Program-made: the position numbers and the translations under genes
The notes under the pieces: model-generated
Database searches by the model: none
The model's input: only the letters and a program-made list of their open reading frames with translations
Told to the model about the DNA's origin: nothing
DNA from: Rickettsia endosymbiont of Culicoides impunctatus
Lineage (GTDB): Bacteria > Pseudomonadota > Alphaproteobacteria > Rickettsiales > Rickettsiaceae
NCBI GenBank assembly: GCA_020410785.1
Contig: CP084573.1
Coordinates: forward strand, 124,001 to 188,000
DNA length: 64,000 nucleotides
Reading direction: 5' to 3'
In this document: piece after piece, positions 22,253-31,908 of the stretch
Layout: each line of letters opens with the position of its first letter
Numbering within the stretch: position 1 is the stretch's first letter

Positions 22253-23806
22253 GTGCATAATATTGCTAAATGGAAAATATTCTTGTCTATTTTATGTACA
22301 ATAGGAGCCTTTATTTGTGCTTTACCTAATTTTACAACTATAGATTCAAAAATATTACCCAATTATAGGGTAAATCTTGGTCTTGATTTAAGAGGTGGTG
22401 CTCATCTATTGCTAGATGTCGATTTTGACGCCTATTTAAATGATGTAATGGAAGGTTTGGCTGACCATTTACGGAAATATTTACGGGAAGATAAGATAGG
22501 CTATAAAAATCTTATTGCCAAAAATCGTACGGTGCAATTTGAATTAAGAAACCTAGAAGATTATAAAACAGTGAAAAATATCTTAGATAAAATCGATCGA
22601 GAAATTACTGTAGAACAAGATAATTCTAATATTAAGCTTAGCTATAGTGACTCTAAACTTGACGAATTAAGGCATAAGGTAATTGCCCAATCGATCGAAA
22701 TAATTAGAATGAGAGTGGATAGTACAGGTACCAAAGAGCCTAACATACAGAGGCAAGGCGATAAACATATATTGCTCCAGGTACCAGGTGAGGAAAACCC
22801 ACAACAACTCAAAAATATTCTTGGTAAAACTGCAAAATTAACCTTCCATTTAGTTGACGAAAATGCCAACATACAAGAAGCAATAAATGGGCGTTTACCC
22901 TCTGGTTTAATCCTAGTTAAAGGAGAGAATTCAGATAAAAAAGAATATTATGTAGTTATTAAGAAAAAAGTTATTGTTAGTGGTGAGCAGCTAATAACTG
23001 CTCAAGCTTCTTTTAACCAAAATACTCAACCAGCCGTTGCTTTTTCCTTTAATAATCTTGGTAGCAAATTATTTGCGGAAATAACCAAAAATAATTCTGG
23101 TAAAAGGCTTGCTATCGTGCTTGATAATAAATTATTAAGTGCTCCAGTAATTAATGAACCAATTCTTGGAGGAAGCGGTATAATTTCAGGTAATTTTACT
23201 GTTGAATCAGCCAATGAATTAGCCTTATTACTTAGAGCTGGTTCGTTACCAGCTCCTTTAAAAATAATAGAGGAACGAACCATAGGACCAAATCTTGGAG
23301 CAGACTCAATAGAGGCAGGTAAGAAAGCAGGGATGATTGGTTTTGCCAGTGTGGTGATATTTATGATTTGGTCGTACGGAATTCTTGGAATTTTTGCCAA
23401 TATCGCATTAAGTCTAGCCTTACTCTATATTCTAGCTTTATTGTCACTTTTCCAAGCAACATTAACTCTACCGGGAATTGCTGGTATAATATTAACGATT
23501 GGCATGGCGGTTGATGCCAATGTACTCATTTATGAGAGAATAAGGGAAGAGCTTAAAAAGGGTGCATCTAACCTTTATGCTATAAGGACAGGGTTTGAAT
23601 CAGCTTTTGCGACAATCCTTGACTCAAACGTGACAACCTTGATAGCGGCTTTTTTACTTTTTATATTTGGTGTTGGTGCTATAAAAGGCTTCGCGGTAAC
23701 ACTAACTATTGGTATAATATCATCGATGTTTTCTGCAATTATTATTACTAAATTGTTAATTGATATTTGGATTAAATACCAAAATCCAAAAAATCTGGGA
23801 TTGTAG
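22253..23806 (+). CDS. secD: Protein translocase subunit SecD
   Basis: SecD, with SecF, uses the proton gradient to finish protein export. The 517-residue protein starts with GTG and has the first membrane helix, D1 signature NLGLDLRGGAHLLLDVD, the periplasmic P1 domain with IIRMRVDSTGTKEPNIQRQG, and five C-terminal helices including GMAVDANVLIYERIREE. No secF follows here; the next gene is an unrelated unknown. Motifs are intact. Confidence 0.95.
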   Translation: MHNIAKWKIFLSILCTIGAFICALPNFTTIDSKILPNYRVNLGLDLRGGAHLLLDVDFDAYLNDVMEGLADHLRKYLREDKIGYKNLIAKNRTVQFELRNLEDYKTVKNILDKIDREITVEQDNSNIKLSYSDSKLDELRHKVIAQSIEIIRMRVDSTGTKEPNIQRQGDKHILLQVPGEENPQQLKNILGKTAKLTFHLVDENANIQEAINGRLPSGLILVKGENSDKKEYYVVIKKKVIVSGEQLITAQASFNQNTQPAVAFSFNNLGSKLFAEITKNNSGKRLAIVLDNKLLSAPVINEPILGGSGIISGNFTVESANELALLLRAGSLPAPLKIIEERTIGPNLGADSIEAGKKAGMIGFASVVIFMIWSYGILGIFANIALSLALLYILALLSLFQATLTLPGIAGIILTIGMAVDANVLIYERIREELKKGASNLYAIRTGFESAFATILDSNVTTLIAAFLLFIFGVGAIKGFAVTLTIGIISSMFSAIIITKLLIDIWIKYQNPKNLGL

Positions 23807-23875
23807 TAATAACCGTCCATGGGAAGTAACTAGAAGGCTGCCTGCGATAACTAATTAAACTACAGGATTTACAAT

Positions 23876-25408
23876 ATGTCTAAAGCTAAACTCTTACAAA
23901 AAATGATGCTACCTATTATAGTAACAGGAATGTTTACTGGGGTAACATATGAAGGTTATAAACGCTCGTCAGAATTTTCTAAATTTGAGATAGCTGCTAA
24001 GGGATTAGGTTTCACTTCCCCAACTCAGCAAGACAGTTTGTTAAAGATTCTTCATCTAGCCGGATATTTACAACCAGAAAAATTATGGCATGATCTAGCA
24101 TGTTTTGATAAAACTGGTAATTCAGAAAAAATATTTGCTTCAATTTCTAGAAGTTTAATTAAATCTCGAGCTACTCAAGATGCTCCTGATCAATTCGATG
24201 CTAAATTATTGCGTAAAAATTTATTTAAAGCTACTAATGAATTGAGTGTACGAGATGTTGAAGATTGGTTACTATATGTTGCTCAGAATGCATTTAATCG
24301 TAAAGTTGGTCAGGAACGTAATGAATTAACCAATGAAAATTGGATGATTAAATATGCCTCTCAATATATTGATGCTGCCAAACAATTAGGACTTATTGAT
24401 GAAATATCACCCCAACATCAGGAATATGTTGAAAGCTGGATTGCTGGAGCCTCTAGAATTGGCTTATTGGCACGGATAATTTACTATAATAAAATAATAG
24501 AACAAATTAAAGTTAATGAACCAGTAGCAGTATTAACCGGGGAAAGACTATTATGGGCTAATATTGATGGCATTAACCCAGAGACATACGACAAATTACT
24601 AAAAATATGGAAAGATAAGGGGGATATCAATAAATTAGATGCTTCTTTATTAGTTGGAGAATATCTAGCTCGTACAGAGGAAGGGAAGGCATATCTTAAA
24701 TTACTTGCTCAAAATCATAATATTGCCTTAAATCCAATACAGCCCTTCATTCAATATACCACAAAAGAAGAATGTCCCAAAGGACTCTTTCCTGGAAGAG
24801 TTTACCCTAATTATACAACTACAGACGAAAAAAAACTCACAGAAAGTTTGATGAGTGAGGATTTATTAACTGATTTCCTTGATAAGGATCATAAAAGTTC
24901 TGCTAAAGTAATAAACACCAAGGTAGGTAAGAATAACGAAAGACCTAATACCGCTACTACTGCTTGTGATGCTGCAGTGATTCTTGTTAATAAGATATCG
25001 AATGGGGAGTTTGGTAAGCAAAAAGATTATGTTATTTTATTTATCAGCAATAACCCTTACATTCAACGCCAAACAATTGCTACTCAAAGAGAAGTTGATA
25101 AAATATTACAAGAATATGGATTAGATAAAAAAGGTTATCATGTTAAAGTCGAAGGAGTAGGTTTTAGTTCCAAACAGGATGTCTCAACTATTCATTCTGA
25201 ACTGGCGTGCTTGATAGCAGAGCTATGGAAAAATCATAATCTACTAGTTTCTAATGAAGCGGGGCATTCTATCGAGCAATTATTGTTTCAAACTCGTAAA
25301 GACCTTGCAATAATACCGCCAATGCCAGAAATCAAAGAAGAGAATGTAGGGATAATTGGTCAAATGGTTTTATGGACTCAGGATGTATGGGATCATTTAT
25401 CGCACTAA
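23876..25408 (+). CDS. Conserved-looking protein of 510 residues, function unknown
   Basis: A 510-residue protein with one hydrophobic segment near the N-terminus ([20 protein letters not shown]), probably a membrane anchor. The middle is helical and charged. The C-terminal third has a segment [27 protein letters not shown] followed by [22 protein letters not shown]. This loosely resembles DUF218 (YdcF/SanA-type) proteins, which show an N-P-Y-xx-RQ pattern, but I would not rely on it. It begins 69 bases after secD in the same direction, and its 3' end overlaps the convergent mpg gene by 12 bases. Confidence 0.7.
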   Translation: MSKAKLLQKMMLPIIVTGMFTGVTYEGYKRSSEFSKFEIAAKGLGFTSPTQQDSLLKILHLAGYLQPEKLWHDLACFDKTGNSEKIFASISRSLIKSRATQDAPDQFDAKLLRKNLFKATNELSVRDVEDWLLYVAQNAFNRKVGQERNELTNENWMIKYASQYIDAAKQLGLIDEISPQHQEYVESWIAGASRIGLLARIIYYNKIIEQIKVNEPVAVLTGERLLWANIDGINPETYDKLLKIWKDKGDINKLDASLLVGEYLARTEEGKAYLKLLAQNHNIALNPIQPFIQYTTKEECPKGLFPGRVYPNYTTTDEKKLTESLMSEDLLTDFLDKDHKSSAKVINTKVGKNNERPNTATTACDAAVILVNKISNGEFGKQKDYVILFISNNPYIQRQTIATQREVDKILQEYGLDKKGYHVKVEGVGFSSKQDVSTIHSELACLIAELWKNHNLLVSNEAGHSIEQLLFQTRKDLAIIPPMPEIKEENVGIIGQMVLWTQDVWDHLSH

Positions 25409-25903
25409 ATAACGCCAAAGTTTGTCGGTACCTTTGCTAATGCCAATTCTAGGGGTAGTAATAAATTGAGGAGTATCACCTACGTCAATAACACAAAAGG
25501 ATTGATTGCTAGTCATATCCTGACCATTTTGGGTTTTATTAATTCCAAGGGTACGACATAATTTACCAGGTCCATCAAGTAAAACTGCTGAAGGTTTGTA
25601 TTGATATACTCCTCTAATTAATACAGCAGCTGGAAATCCTGGTTTTTCTGTCACTATATTTAAACAATAATACATACCATAAATTAAATATACATAGGCA
25701 TTACCTGCAGAACCATACATAAGCTTTGTACGAGGCGTTATACCCCTGGCTGCATGGCAAGCCGGATCATCTTCTCCAACATAAGCTTCTGTTTCAATAA
25801 TTCGTGCCTCTATATTACCAAAACACAGAACCTTGCCAAGTAGTTCCTGTGATACAATAAGCGTATCTCTTTCGTAAAATGTTTTTGGAACTATTGTAGA
25901 CAT
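25397..25903 (-). CDS. mpg: 3-methyladenine DNA glycosylase (AAG/Mpg family)
   Basis: Removes alkylated and deaminated purines from DNA. The 168-residue protein starts with the family's [31 protein letters not shown] pattern; the catalytic Glu is in the IETEAY segment. It goes on with [30 protein letters not shown] and [14 protein letters not shown]. All landmarks are present. It converges on the preceding unknown gene with a 12-base overlap. Confidence 0.93.
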   Translation of the reverse strand: MSTIVPKTFYERDTLIVSQELLGKVLCFGNIEARIIETEAYVGEDDPACHAARGITPRTKLMYGSAGNAYVYLIYGMYYCLNIVTEKPGFPAAVLIRGVYQYKPSAVLLDGPGKLCRTLGINKTQNGQDMTSNQSFCVIDVGDTPQFITTPRIGISKGTDKLWRYLVR

Positions 25904-25924
25904 ATGTGAATGCTCTTATATATT

Positions 25925-26096
25925 AGACTTCCTGCATAAGTCAAACAAAATTTTAATTGTTTAGATTTTGAGTATTTTTAAGCGAAAATTAATAAGATTT
26001 TTGCCGGAATAGTTAGTTCTATTTCAAAAAAATCTTATAATTTGCAGCTAAAAAGAGTCGAAATCTAGTAATTTAAATTTTGTTCACAGAGCCTAG
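25925..26096. repeat. Chimeric repeat: family D left end joined to family A body
   Basis: The left edge AGACTTCCTGCATAAGTCA is the end of the element at 31486-31632. After it the sequence is nearly identical to the family A element at 35446-35611 (in the opposite orientation) through to its end, TTGTTCACAGAGCCTAG. The outermost bases of the family A left end are missing, so one element seems to have landed in, or recombined with, the other. Confidence 0.75.
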
Positions 26097-26112
26097 GTAA
26101 GTCTATTTTGTC

Positions 26113-26496
26113 CTAGCTCATCCGATTAATCTCAGCTTGCTTCAATAATTTATCAACTTTATCGGCATTATCAAATCCGTGATCATAATGAAAACGAATT
26201 TCCGGTGAATATTTTAAATTAATTTTAGCAGTTATAAAATTTCTTATAGCATATTTCGAATTATTTAAAGATTCAGTAAGTTGTATTTTATTAAAAGCCG
26301 TGTTAAACGGTAAAAAGTAACAATCTGCTACTTTTAAATCAGCAGTAACTAAGACTTTGGTAATAGTTACTGGACAATTAATCAACCGCTCATCTAACAT
26401 CTTACCACGTCTTAGTACTTCCACTAATGCTGCATTTATTAATGTTGCAACTTTTTTTTGTCTTGAAGATTTTTCTCTATCGGAAACTTTTTGCAT
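26113..26496 (-). CDS. rbfA: Ribosome-binding factor A
   Basis: RbfA helps mature the 3' and 5' ends of 16S rRNA on the 30S subunit. The 127-residue protein has the KH-like fold: [22 protein letters not shown], then [20 protein letters not shown], and the end [25 protein letters not shown]. It starts directly after the infB stop. Length and pattern are normal. Confidence 0.93.
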   Translation of the reverse strand: MQKVSDREKSSRQKKVATLINAALVEVLRRGKMLDERLINCPVTITKVLVTADLKVADCYFLPFNTAFNKIQLTESLNNSKYAIRNFITAKINLKYSPEIRFHYDHGFDNADKVDKLLKQAEINRMS

Positions 26497-28986
26497 TTAC
26501 AATAATTGTTTTTTTTCTTCAATAATTTCAAAAACTTCTACAATATCAAATTGTTCGATATTCTCATAATTTTCAAAAGCGATACCACATTCAAAGCCCT
26601 CGTGGACTTCTTTGACATCATCTTTAAAACGTTTGAGAGTTTTAAGTTTTCCCTCATGAATAACGATATTGTCTCGTAATAAGCGAGCCCTAGCACCTCT
26701 TTTAATAGTACCTTTAGTAACATAACTCCCAGCAATTTTTCCAACTTTCGAGACAGTGAATATTTGCCTGATCTCGACTGTACCAATATATTGCTCACGA
26801 ATAATTGGTGAAAGCATACCGCTGACTATTGATTTAATATCATCTAGTAAATTATAGATCAGAGAGTAATATCTAATATCCACTTTTTCTCTTTCTGCCA
26901 GAATCAAAGCATTACTATTAGCCCTAACGTTAAAACCAATAATAATAGCATTTGATGCTGTAGCTAAGGTAACATCTGACTCCAATATTCCACCTACTGC
27001 GTGATGTAAAATTCTTACACGAACTTCATCACTTGGCAGCTTTAATATACTAGTAACGATTGCTTCAATCGAACCTTGCACATCGCCTTTAATAATTATC
27101 GGTAACTCTTTTATCATACCAGTGTTGCCAGAGGCTTTTAGGAATAATTCTTCTAGGCTTGATCTTTTGGTAACAGAAATTTTCTTTTCTTTTGCCAGGC
27201 GTTCACGATATTCTACAATATCCCTAGCTTGTTTTTCATTCTGCACCACATTAAACTGATCGCCTGCCCGCGGAGCTTCATTTAAACCATAAATCTCTAC
27301 TGGTAAACTTGGTTCTGCCTCGGTAACATCCACTCCCTTATCATTATTCATTCTCTTAATTTTACCGTATTTCGTTCCGGCAACTACTATATCTCCATTT
27401 CTTAGAGTACCACGTTGTACCAATATAGTAGCCACAGCTCCTTTACCTTTATCAACTTTTGCTTCTATGACCACACCAGCAGTGAGTCCGCTAAAGTTAG
27501 CCTTAAGATCCTGCATTTCTGCCACTAATAATATAGCATCTTCTAACTTATCTAAATTAGTTTTTTTCAAAGCAGAAACCGGTACAATTATAGTATCGCC
27601 ACCTAATTCTTCACTAACTAAATCGTACATTAACAGATCATTTTTAATTCGGTCAAGATTAATATCCGGCTTATCGATCTTATTTATTGCAACAATTATC
27701 GGGACATTTGCTGCCTTAGCATGATTAATTGCTTCAATCGTTTGCGGCTTGATTCCATCATCTGCTGCAACTACTATAACTACTATATCAGTTACCTTAG
27801 CACCTCTAGTCCTCATCTCTGAAAACGCTTCATGCCCTGGAGTATCAATGAAAGTAATAGCCCTACCATCAGGCAATGTTACCCGATAAGCACCAATATG
27901 TTGGGTGATGCCACCTGCCTCTTGACTTGCCAAATCAGTTGATTTTAAAGCGTCAAGTAACGAAGTTTTACCGTGATCAACATGTCCCATAATCGTTACA
28001 ATAGGAACTCTATGCTTTAAATCTTCTTCTTTATCAGCTTCACTAATCAATATATTCTCAACATCGGATTCTTGTACCCTTTTTACTGTATGCCCTAAGG
28101 TCGTAGCAATAAGTTCAGCTGTATCTGTATCGATTGTTTGGCTGGTCGTAGCCATGATGCCAAGCTTCATCAATTCTTTTATAACATCGGTTGCTCGCTC
28201 AGACATTCTATTGGCTAGATCTCCGACAGAAATGGCTTCAGGAATAATAACTTCTCTATACACTTTGTCGGGTGTTTGTTGATAAGCTTTACGTTTTTCT
28301 TTTTCCCTTGCTCTTTTTATTGAGGCAAGGCTTCTAGTCTTACCGGCATTATCACTTCCGTCTGCATCAAGCATATTGAAAATATCTGCCTTTTTTAATT
28401 TTTTAGGCTCCTCAATTTTAACCTTTGGTACTACTATTTTATTATCACCAGCCTTATCTGTTGAAGAAATATCTTCAAGTGCAACACCGAAATGGCTTTG
28501 AGAACCAATCACTGGTGATCTAACAAATGGCTTTGATTGATTTCTATCTTGCGAAGATGGAGTTGTAGGAGGTACCTCAAAATCATTTTCAATATCTTGT
28601 GAATCATCCTGGGTATTTTCTGGGATATCTTCTAAATAGTCTTGTGACGCAGATTGATTAATAGATGCAAGTTTACTAAGAGTACTAATCTTATTATCAA
28701 TACCCTTAGATTTTGCATCTTCTGCTGCTTTTTTTAAAATAGTTAGGCGTCTATTAAATTCTTCTCCAGCAGCAGATTCCCCACTCTGAGCAGTAGAACC
28801 ACTAGACCAAAGTTTGTTAAAAGACAAAGTACCAGTTGGAGTACTACTCTTCCTAACTTCTACAATGGTTTTTGCAGAACTAACAAAACCTCTAGTAACA
28901 TTAGTAGGTTGAGATGGTTTGTTAAGCAAGAGTTTTGAGCCACCAAGTGTTAATTTCTTTGGTTTAGGTTCCTGGTCATACGTCAT
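26497..28986 (-). CDS. infB: Translation initiation factor IF-2
   Basis: IF-2 is the GTPase that brings formyl-Met-tRNA to the ribosome. The 829-residue protein has a long charged N-terminal region and the GTPase motifs [14 protein letters not shown] (G1), [12 protein letters not shown] (G3) and NKIDKPD (G4). Domains II to IV follow, with IIGFNVRAN and a C-terminal GTVEIRQIF stretch. The ATG at 28986 is chosen since the family start [16 protein letters not shown] follows it and AAGG lies upstream. The usual close link to nusA is broken by 470 bases of repeat-rich spacer. Confidence 0.95.
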   Translation of the reverse strand: MTYDQEPKPKKLTLGGSKLLLNKPSQPTNVTRGFVSSAKTIVEVRKSSTPTGTLSFNKLWSSGSTAQSGESAAGEEFNRRLTILKKAAEDAKSKGIDNKISTLSKLASINQSASQDYLEDIPENTQDDSQDIENDFEVPPTTPSSQDRNQSKPFVRSPVIGSQSHFGVALEDISSTDKAGDNKIVVPKVKIEEPKKLKKADIFNMLDADGSDNAGKTRSLASIKRAREKEKRKAYQQTPDKVYREVIIPEAISVGDLANRMSERATDVIKELMKLGIMATTSQTIDTDTAELIATTLGHTVKRVQESDVENILISEADKEEDLKHRVPIVTIMGHVDHGKTSLLDALKSTDLASQEAGGITQHIGAYRVTLPDGRAITFIDTPGHEAFSEMRTRGAKVTDIVVIVVAADDGIKPQTIEAINHAKAANVPIIVAINKIDKPDINLDRIKNDLLMYDLVSEELGGDTIIVPVSALKKTNLDKLEDAILLVAEMQDLKANFSGLTAGVVIEAKVDKGKGAVATILVQRGTLRNGDIVVAGTKYGKIKRMNNDKGVDVTEAEPSLPVEIYGLNEAPRAGDQFNVVQNEKQARDIVEYRERLAKEKKISVTKRSSLEELFLKASGNTGMIKELPIIIKGDVQGSIEAIVTSILKLPSDEVRVRILHHAVGGILESDVTLATASNAIIIGFNVRANSNALILAEREKVDIRYYSLIYNLLDDIKSIVSGMLSPIIREQYIGTVEIRQIFTVSKVGKIAGSYVTKGTIKRGARARLLRDNIVIHEGKLKTLKRFKDDVKEVHEGFECGIAFENYENIEQFDIVEVFEIIEEKKQLL

Positions 28987-29097
28987 AAATATTAAACCTT
29001 TAAATAGCAATTATATATGCTAAAGTTTTGTAAATAATTCTGCTACCTAATTCAACGATTAGCAGATAGTATACTCTTCTGATTTGAAGAATTATTT

Positions 29098-29290
29098 TGT
29101 GAGCATTCACGGAAAAAAGTTAAAGTACAAGACGTCTATTAGCAAGAAGGCATAAACCTAGAAGCAATCCATTCCTGACCATTTTTTAGATTACCACATT
29201 ACCGCAAAGCGGCTCCTCGCTAATAGACGGTTGGTGAACAGATTTTTTATTCATCATAAGAAAATAGCAAAAAACCGTGAACGCTCACAA
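29098..29290. repeat. Nested repeat: family B palindrome inside TTGTGAGCATTCACGG arms
   Basis: The outer arms TTGTGAGCATTCACGG and CCGTGAACGCTCACAA enclose a family B-type palindrome (29132-29229) whose ends are GTCTATTAGC and GCTAATAGAC rather than the usual GTCATTGC and GCAATGAC. The right inner flank ATTTTTTATTCATCATAAGAAAA matches the copy at 33230-33425. It lies in the nusA-infB gap. Confidence 0.85.
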
Positions 29291-29456
29291 ATCTTTGTTG
29301 GTAATGTTATAATAGGAAACTACCTACGATAACTAATTAAATTATATCAATAAAATTCTGAGTACTAATACTTAATGTTAAATTATTTGAAAAAATTTTT
29401 AACTTTCTAGGATTTGAAACATCCATAACCAAATATTTCACCTCAACTCAAACAGC

Positions 29457-30950
29457 TTACTCATCATCACCAGTACGAGCTGTGCGAATTAGTAATTCGA
29501 TATCATTATCTACCATACTAGAATTAGGCACTAAAGATTTAAACTCATTAACTGTTAGCTCTCCCAAATCTTCTATAGTCTTTATACCATATTCAGCTAA
29601 TTTTAATATGAATTCCGGTTGTAAATCCAATACATCAATTAATTCTTGTTCAACACCTAAATCCTCAAGCTTAATAATAATTTTTTCATTCTTAGCATTT
29701 ACATAATTTATTGATCGCTCGATGATCTCAGTTGCTAATTCTTCTTCAAATCCTTCAATATTCATTAAAGTTTCAATCTTACTAGAAGCCAACTGTTCTA
29801 AAGAAGTAAAACCTTCAGCAGATAACAATTGTGATATCACTTCTTCAACATCCAGCGATTCCATAAATAATTCAGTAGCAGAACGAAACTCATCATTTCT
29901 TCGTTTAGATTCTTGATCTTCGGTCATTATATTAATATTCCAACCAGTAAGCCTAGATGCTAAACGAACATTTTGACCTCTTCTACCAATTGCAAGACTC
30001 AAATTATCTTGAGATACGACTACATCAACTATATTTTTATCTTCATCGATGACAATTTTTGCAATTTCTGCAGGAGCCAATGCATTCATAATAAACTGGG
30101 CAATATTCTTACTCCATAATATTATATCTATCTTTTCACCATTAAGTTCATTAGTAATAGCTCTAATTCTATTACCTTTAATTCCTACGCATGAACCTAT
30201 AGGATCAATGCTAGAATCAGAAGCAAATACTGCAACTTTTGCCTTTGATCCAGGATCACGGGCTATAGCTCGCAATTCAATTATATTATCATAAATCTCT
30301 GGAATCTCTAATTCAAGTAATTTTATTAGCATTTGGTCATCGCTTCTAGATAGAAAAATTTGTGGACCTTTAGACACCAATCTTACATCTTGTACATACG
30401 CTTTAATACGGTCATTAACTTTAAAGTTTTCTCCTCTAATTAGCTGTTCCTTTTTAATTATTGCCTCAGCACGACCAAGATCAACTATGATATTATTAAA
30501 CTCTATTCTCTTAACAATACCATTTAAAATCTCACCTTTCTTATCTTTAAAATCTTCATATTGTTTTTCTCTTTCCGTTTCACCAACGCGTTGTATTATT
30601 ATTTGCTTAGCTGTTTGAGCTGCAACACGCCCAAGATCAATGGGTGGTAAGAGTTCATAAATTTCATCGCCAATTTTAGCATCAGCTTTCTTCTCAGTAG
30701 CATCACTTAAAGAAATTTGAGTAAAATGATTCTCTACATCATCTACTACATCAAGGACTCTAAAAAGACTAATATTACCATTTTTTCTGTTAATCTCAGC
30801 TTTTATATTATGTTCATTGCCATATTTCTTACGTCCTGCAGCCTGTACAGCCTGTTCCATAGCCGAAAGCAAAGCTTCCTTAGGCAGGTTCTTTTCTCTA
30901 GCCACAGAGTCTATGATCTGTAGAATTTCTATGTTACCAATATTAACCAT
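29457..30950 (-). CDS. nusA: Transcription termination/antitermination protein NusA
   Basis: NusA binds RNA polymerase and controls pausing and termination. The 497-residue protein has the N-terminal polymerase-binding domain, an S1 domain (GEILNGIVKRIEFNNIIVDL), two KH domains (DPIGSCVGIKGNRIRAITNEL; AIGRRGQNVRLASRLTGW), and acidic C-terminal repeats (IEGFEEELATEIIERS). It lies 14 bases after rimP; infB follows after a repeat-filled gap. Confidence 0.95.
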   Translation of the reverse strand: MVNIGNIEILQIIDSVAREKNLPKEALLSAMEQAVQAAGRKKYGNEHNIKAEINRKNGNISLFRVLDVVDDVENHFTQISLSDATEKKADAKIGDEIYELLPPIDLGRVAAQTAKQIIIQRVGETEREKQYEDFKDKKGEILNGIVKRIEFNNIIVDLGRAEAIIKKEQLIRGENFKVNDRIKAYVQDVRLVSKGPQIFLSRSDDQMLIKLLELEIPEIYDNIIELRAIARDPGSKAKVAVFASDSSIDPIGSCVGIKGNRIRAITNELNGEKIDIILWSKNIAQFIMNALAPAEIAKIVIDEDKNIVDVVVSQDNLSLAIGRRGQNVRLASRLTGWNINIMTEDQESKRRNDEFRSATELFMESLDVEEVISQLLSAEGFTSLEQLASSKIETLMNIEGFEEELATEIIERSINYVNAKNEKIIIKLEDLGVEQELIDVLDLQPEFILKLAEYGIKTIEDLGELTVNEFKSLVPNSSMVDNDIELLIRTARTGDDE

Positions 30951-30964
30951 AAAATCACTACCTT

Positions 30965-31456
30965 TTAAGATTTTTTATTCATTAAATTTCTGAACATTTC
31001 ATCTGTTAATACTAAAGAGGCTTTTTTTATCATATCAAATGAAAGCACTATATCTTCACCATTATTATGCAGATGAATTTTATTGTCTTCAGCTTTAACT
31101 ATCTTTCCCTGATATCGAGTTCTACCATTTAATAATTCTTTTAGTTTTATTGTAGCTTCCCTACCAAGAAATCTCGTATAATCTTCAAATTTTATTAAGG
31201 GACGTTCGATACCTGCTGAACAAATTTCTAAAAAATATTTATCACTAATTATATCTTCAACATCTAAGAGTGCCGAGATATTTCTACTAACATTACGACA
31301 ATCTATTATATTAACCTTCTTGCCATCCAATCTATCTATTAACACTTCAAGTACTTTATGGCTTGAACCCTTTAAAGTTACTTTTACTAAATCAAAACCA
31401 ATATCTTTTAGGCTATCTTGTATAACATATATAATTTGTTGTTCTATAGTTTGCAT
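30965..31456 (-). CDS. rimP: Ribosome maturation factor RimP
   Basis: RimP is needed for 30S assembly. The 163-residue protein has LVKVTLKGSSHKVLEVLIDR, the NCRNVSRNISALLDVED-type core, LEICSAGIERPLIKFEDYTRF and VLSFDMIKKASLV. I start it at ATG 31456 (MQTIEQQ). An in-frame extension upstream to 31558 is encoded by the family D repeat and has nothing family-like. It heads the rimP-nusA-infB-rbfA cluster. Confidence 0.92.
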   Translation of the reverse strand: MQTIEQQIIYVIQDSLKDIGFDLVKVTLKGSSHKVLEVLIDRLDGKKVNIIDCRNVSRNISALLDVEDIISDKYFLEICSAGIERPLIKFEDYTRFLGREATIKLKELLNGRTRYQGKIVKAEDNKIHLHNNGEDIVLSFDMIKKASLVLTDEMFRNLMNKKS

Positions 31457-31485
31457 TACTAATATAAATATTTTAAATACTTCAA

Positions 31486-31632
31486 TAGACTTCCTGCATA
31501 AGTCAAAAAAACCCTCGGGATTTTTAGGAGAAAAGAAGCCTGCTACCTTCGCGTACATAGACGATTGTTAAGGAGCGGAGGCAAGTTTCGACGACAAAAT
31601 CACCAACTAGATTGACTTATGCAGGAAGTCTA
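31486..31632. repeat. Inverted-repeat element, family D (TAGACTTCCTGCATAAGTCAA)
   Basis: The 20-base ends TAGACTTCCTGCATAAGTCA and TGACTTATGCAGGAAGTCTA are perfect inverted repeats enclosing about 105 bases with no gene. This is the form of a small non-autonomous transposon (MITE). It sits directly upstream of rimP and may carry or displace its promoter. Confidence 0.85.
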
Positions 31633-31637
31633 ATAAA

Positions 31638-31660
31638 AAAGGTGGGTTAAACCCACCTTT
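31638..31660 (-). terminator. Hairpin terminator with T6 on the minus strand
   Basis: AAAGGTGGG and CCCACCTTT pair into a strong stem. On the minus strand it is followed by TTTTTTATTAG, the layout of a rho-independent terminator. No minus-strand gene lies just upstream, so it may shield rimP-nusA from antisense transcription out of the porin region. Confidence 0.6.
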
Positions 31661-31807
31661 GTTCTTCACAACAATTTCAACCCACTAAACTAAAATACAA
31701 TATTTCTATGGTATTAGCAACAATTAAAAAATATTACTATAGTTGTAAATTTGCTATTACAACTAGCCTATTTATATAGTAAACACAGCTATTTATGAGT
31801 TATTTAG

Positions 31808-31836
31808 TTACATTATGATTTATCTTATGCTATAAT
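31808..31836 (+). promoter_or_regulatory. Promoter of the porin gene
   Basis: TTACAT at 31808-31813, a 17-base spacer, and a perfect TATAAT at 31831-31836, about 70 bases before the porin start. Spacing and -10 are those of a strong housekeeping sigma factor promoter. Confidence 0.75.
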
Positions 31837-31908
31837 TTTAAATAAGAAATTGGTCTGTATTTAAGTATGGATGAATGAAGATAAGTGAATTGAAATTTAG
31901 GTATTACA

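Noticed and set aside
31457..31558. 34-residue extension of RimP
   Set aside because: It is encoded by the family D element and lies upstream of a start that matches the family.
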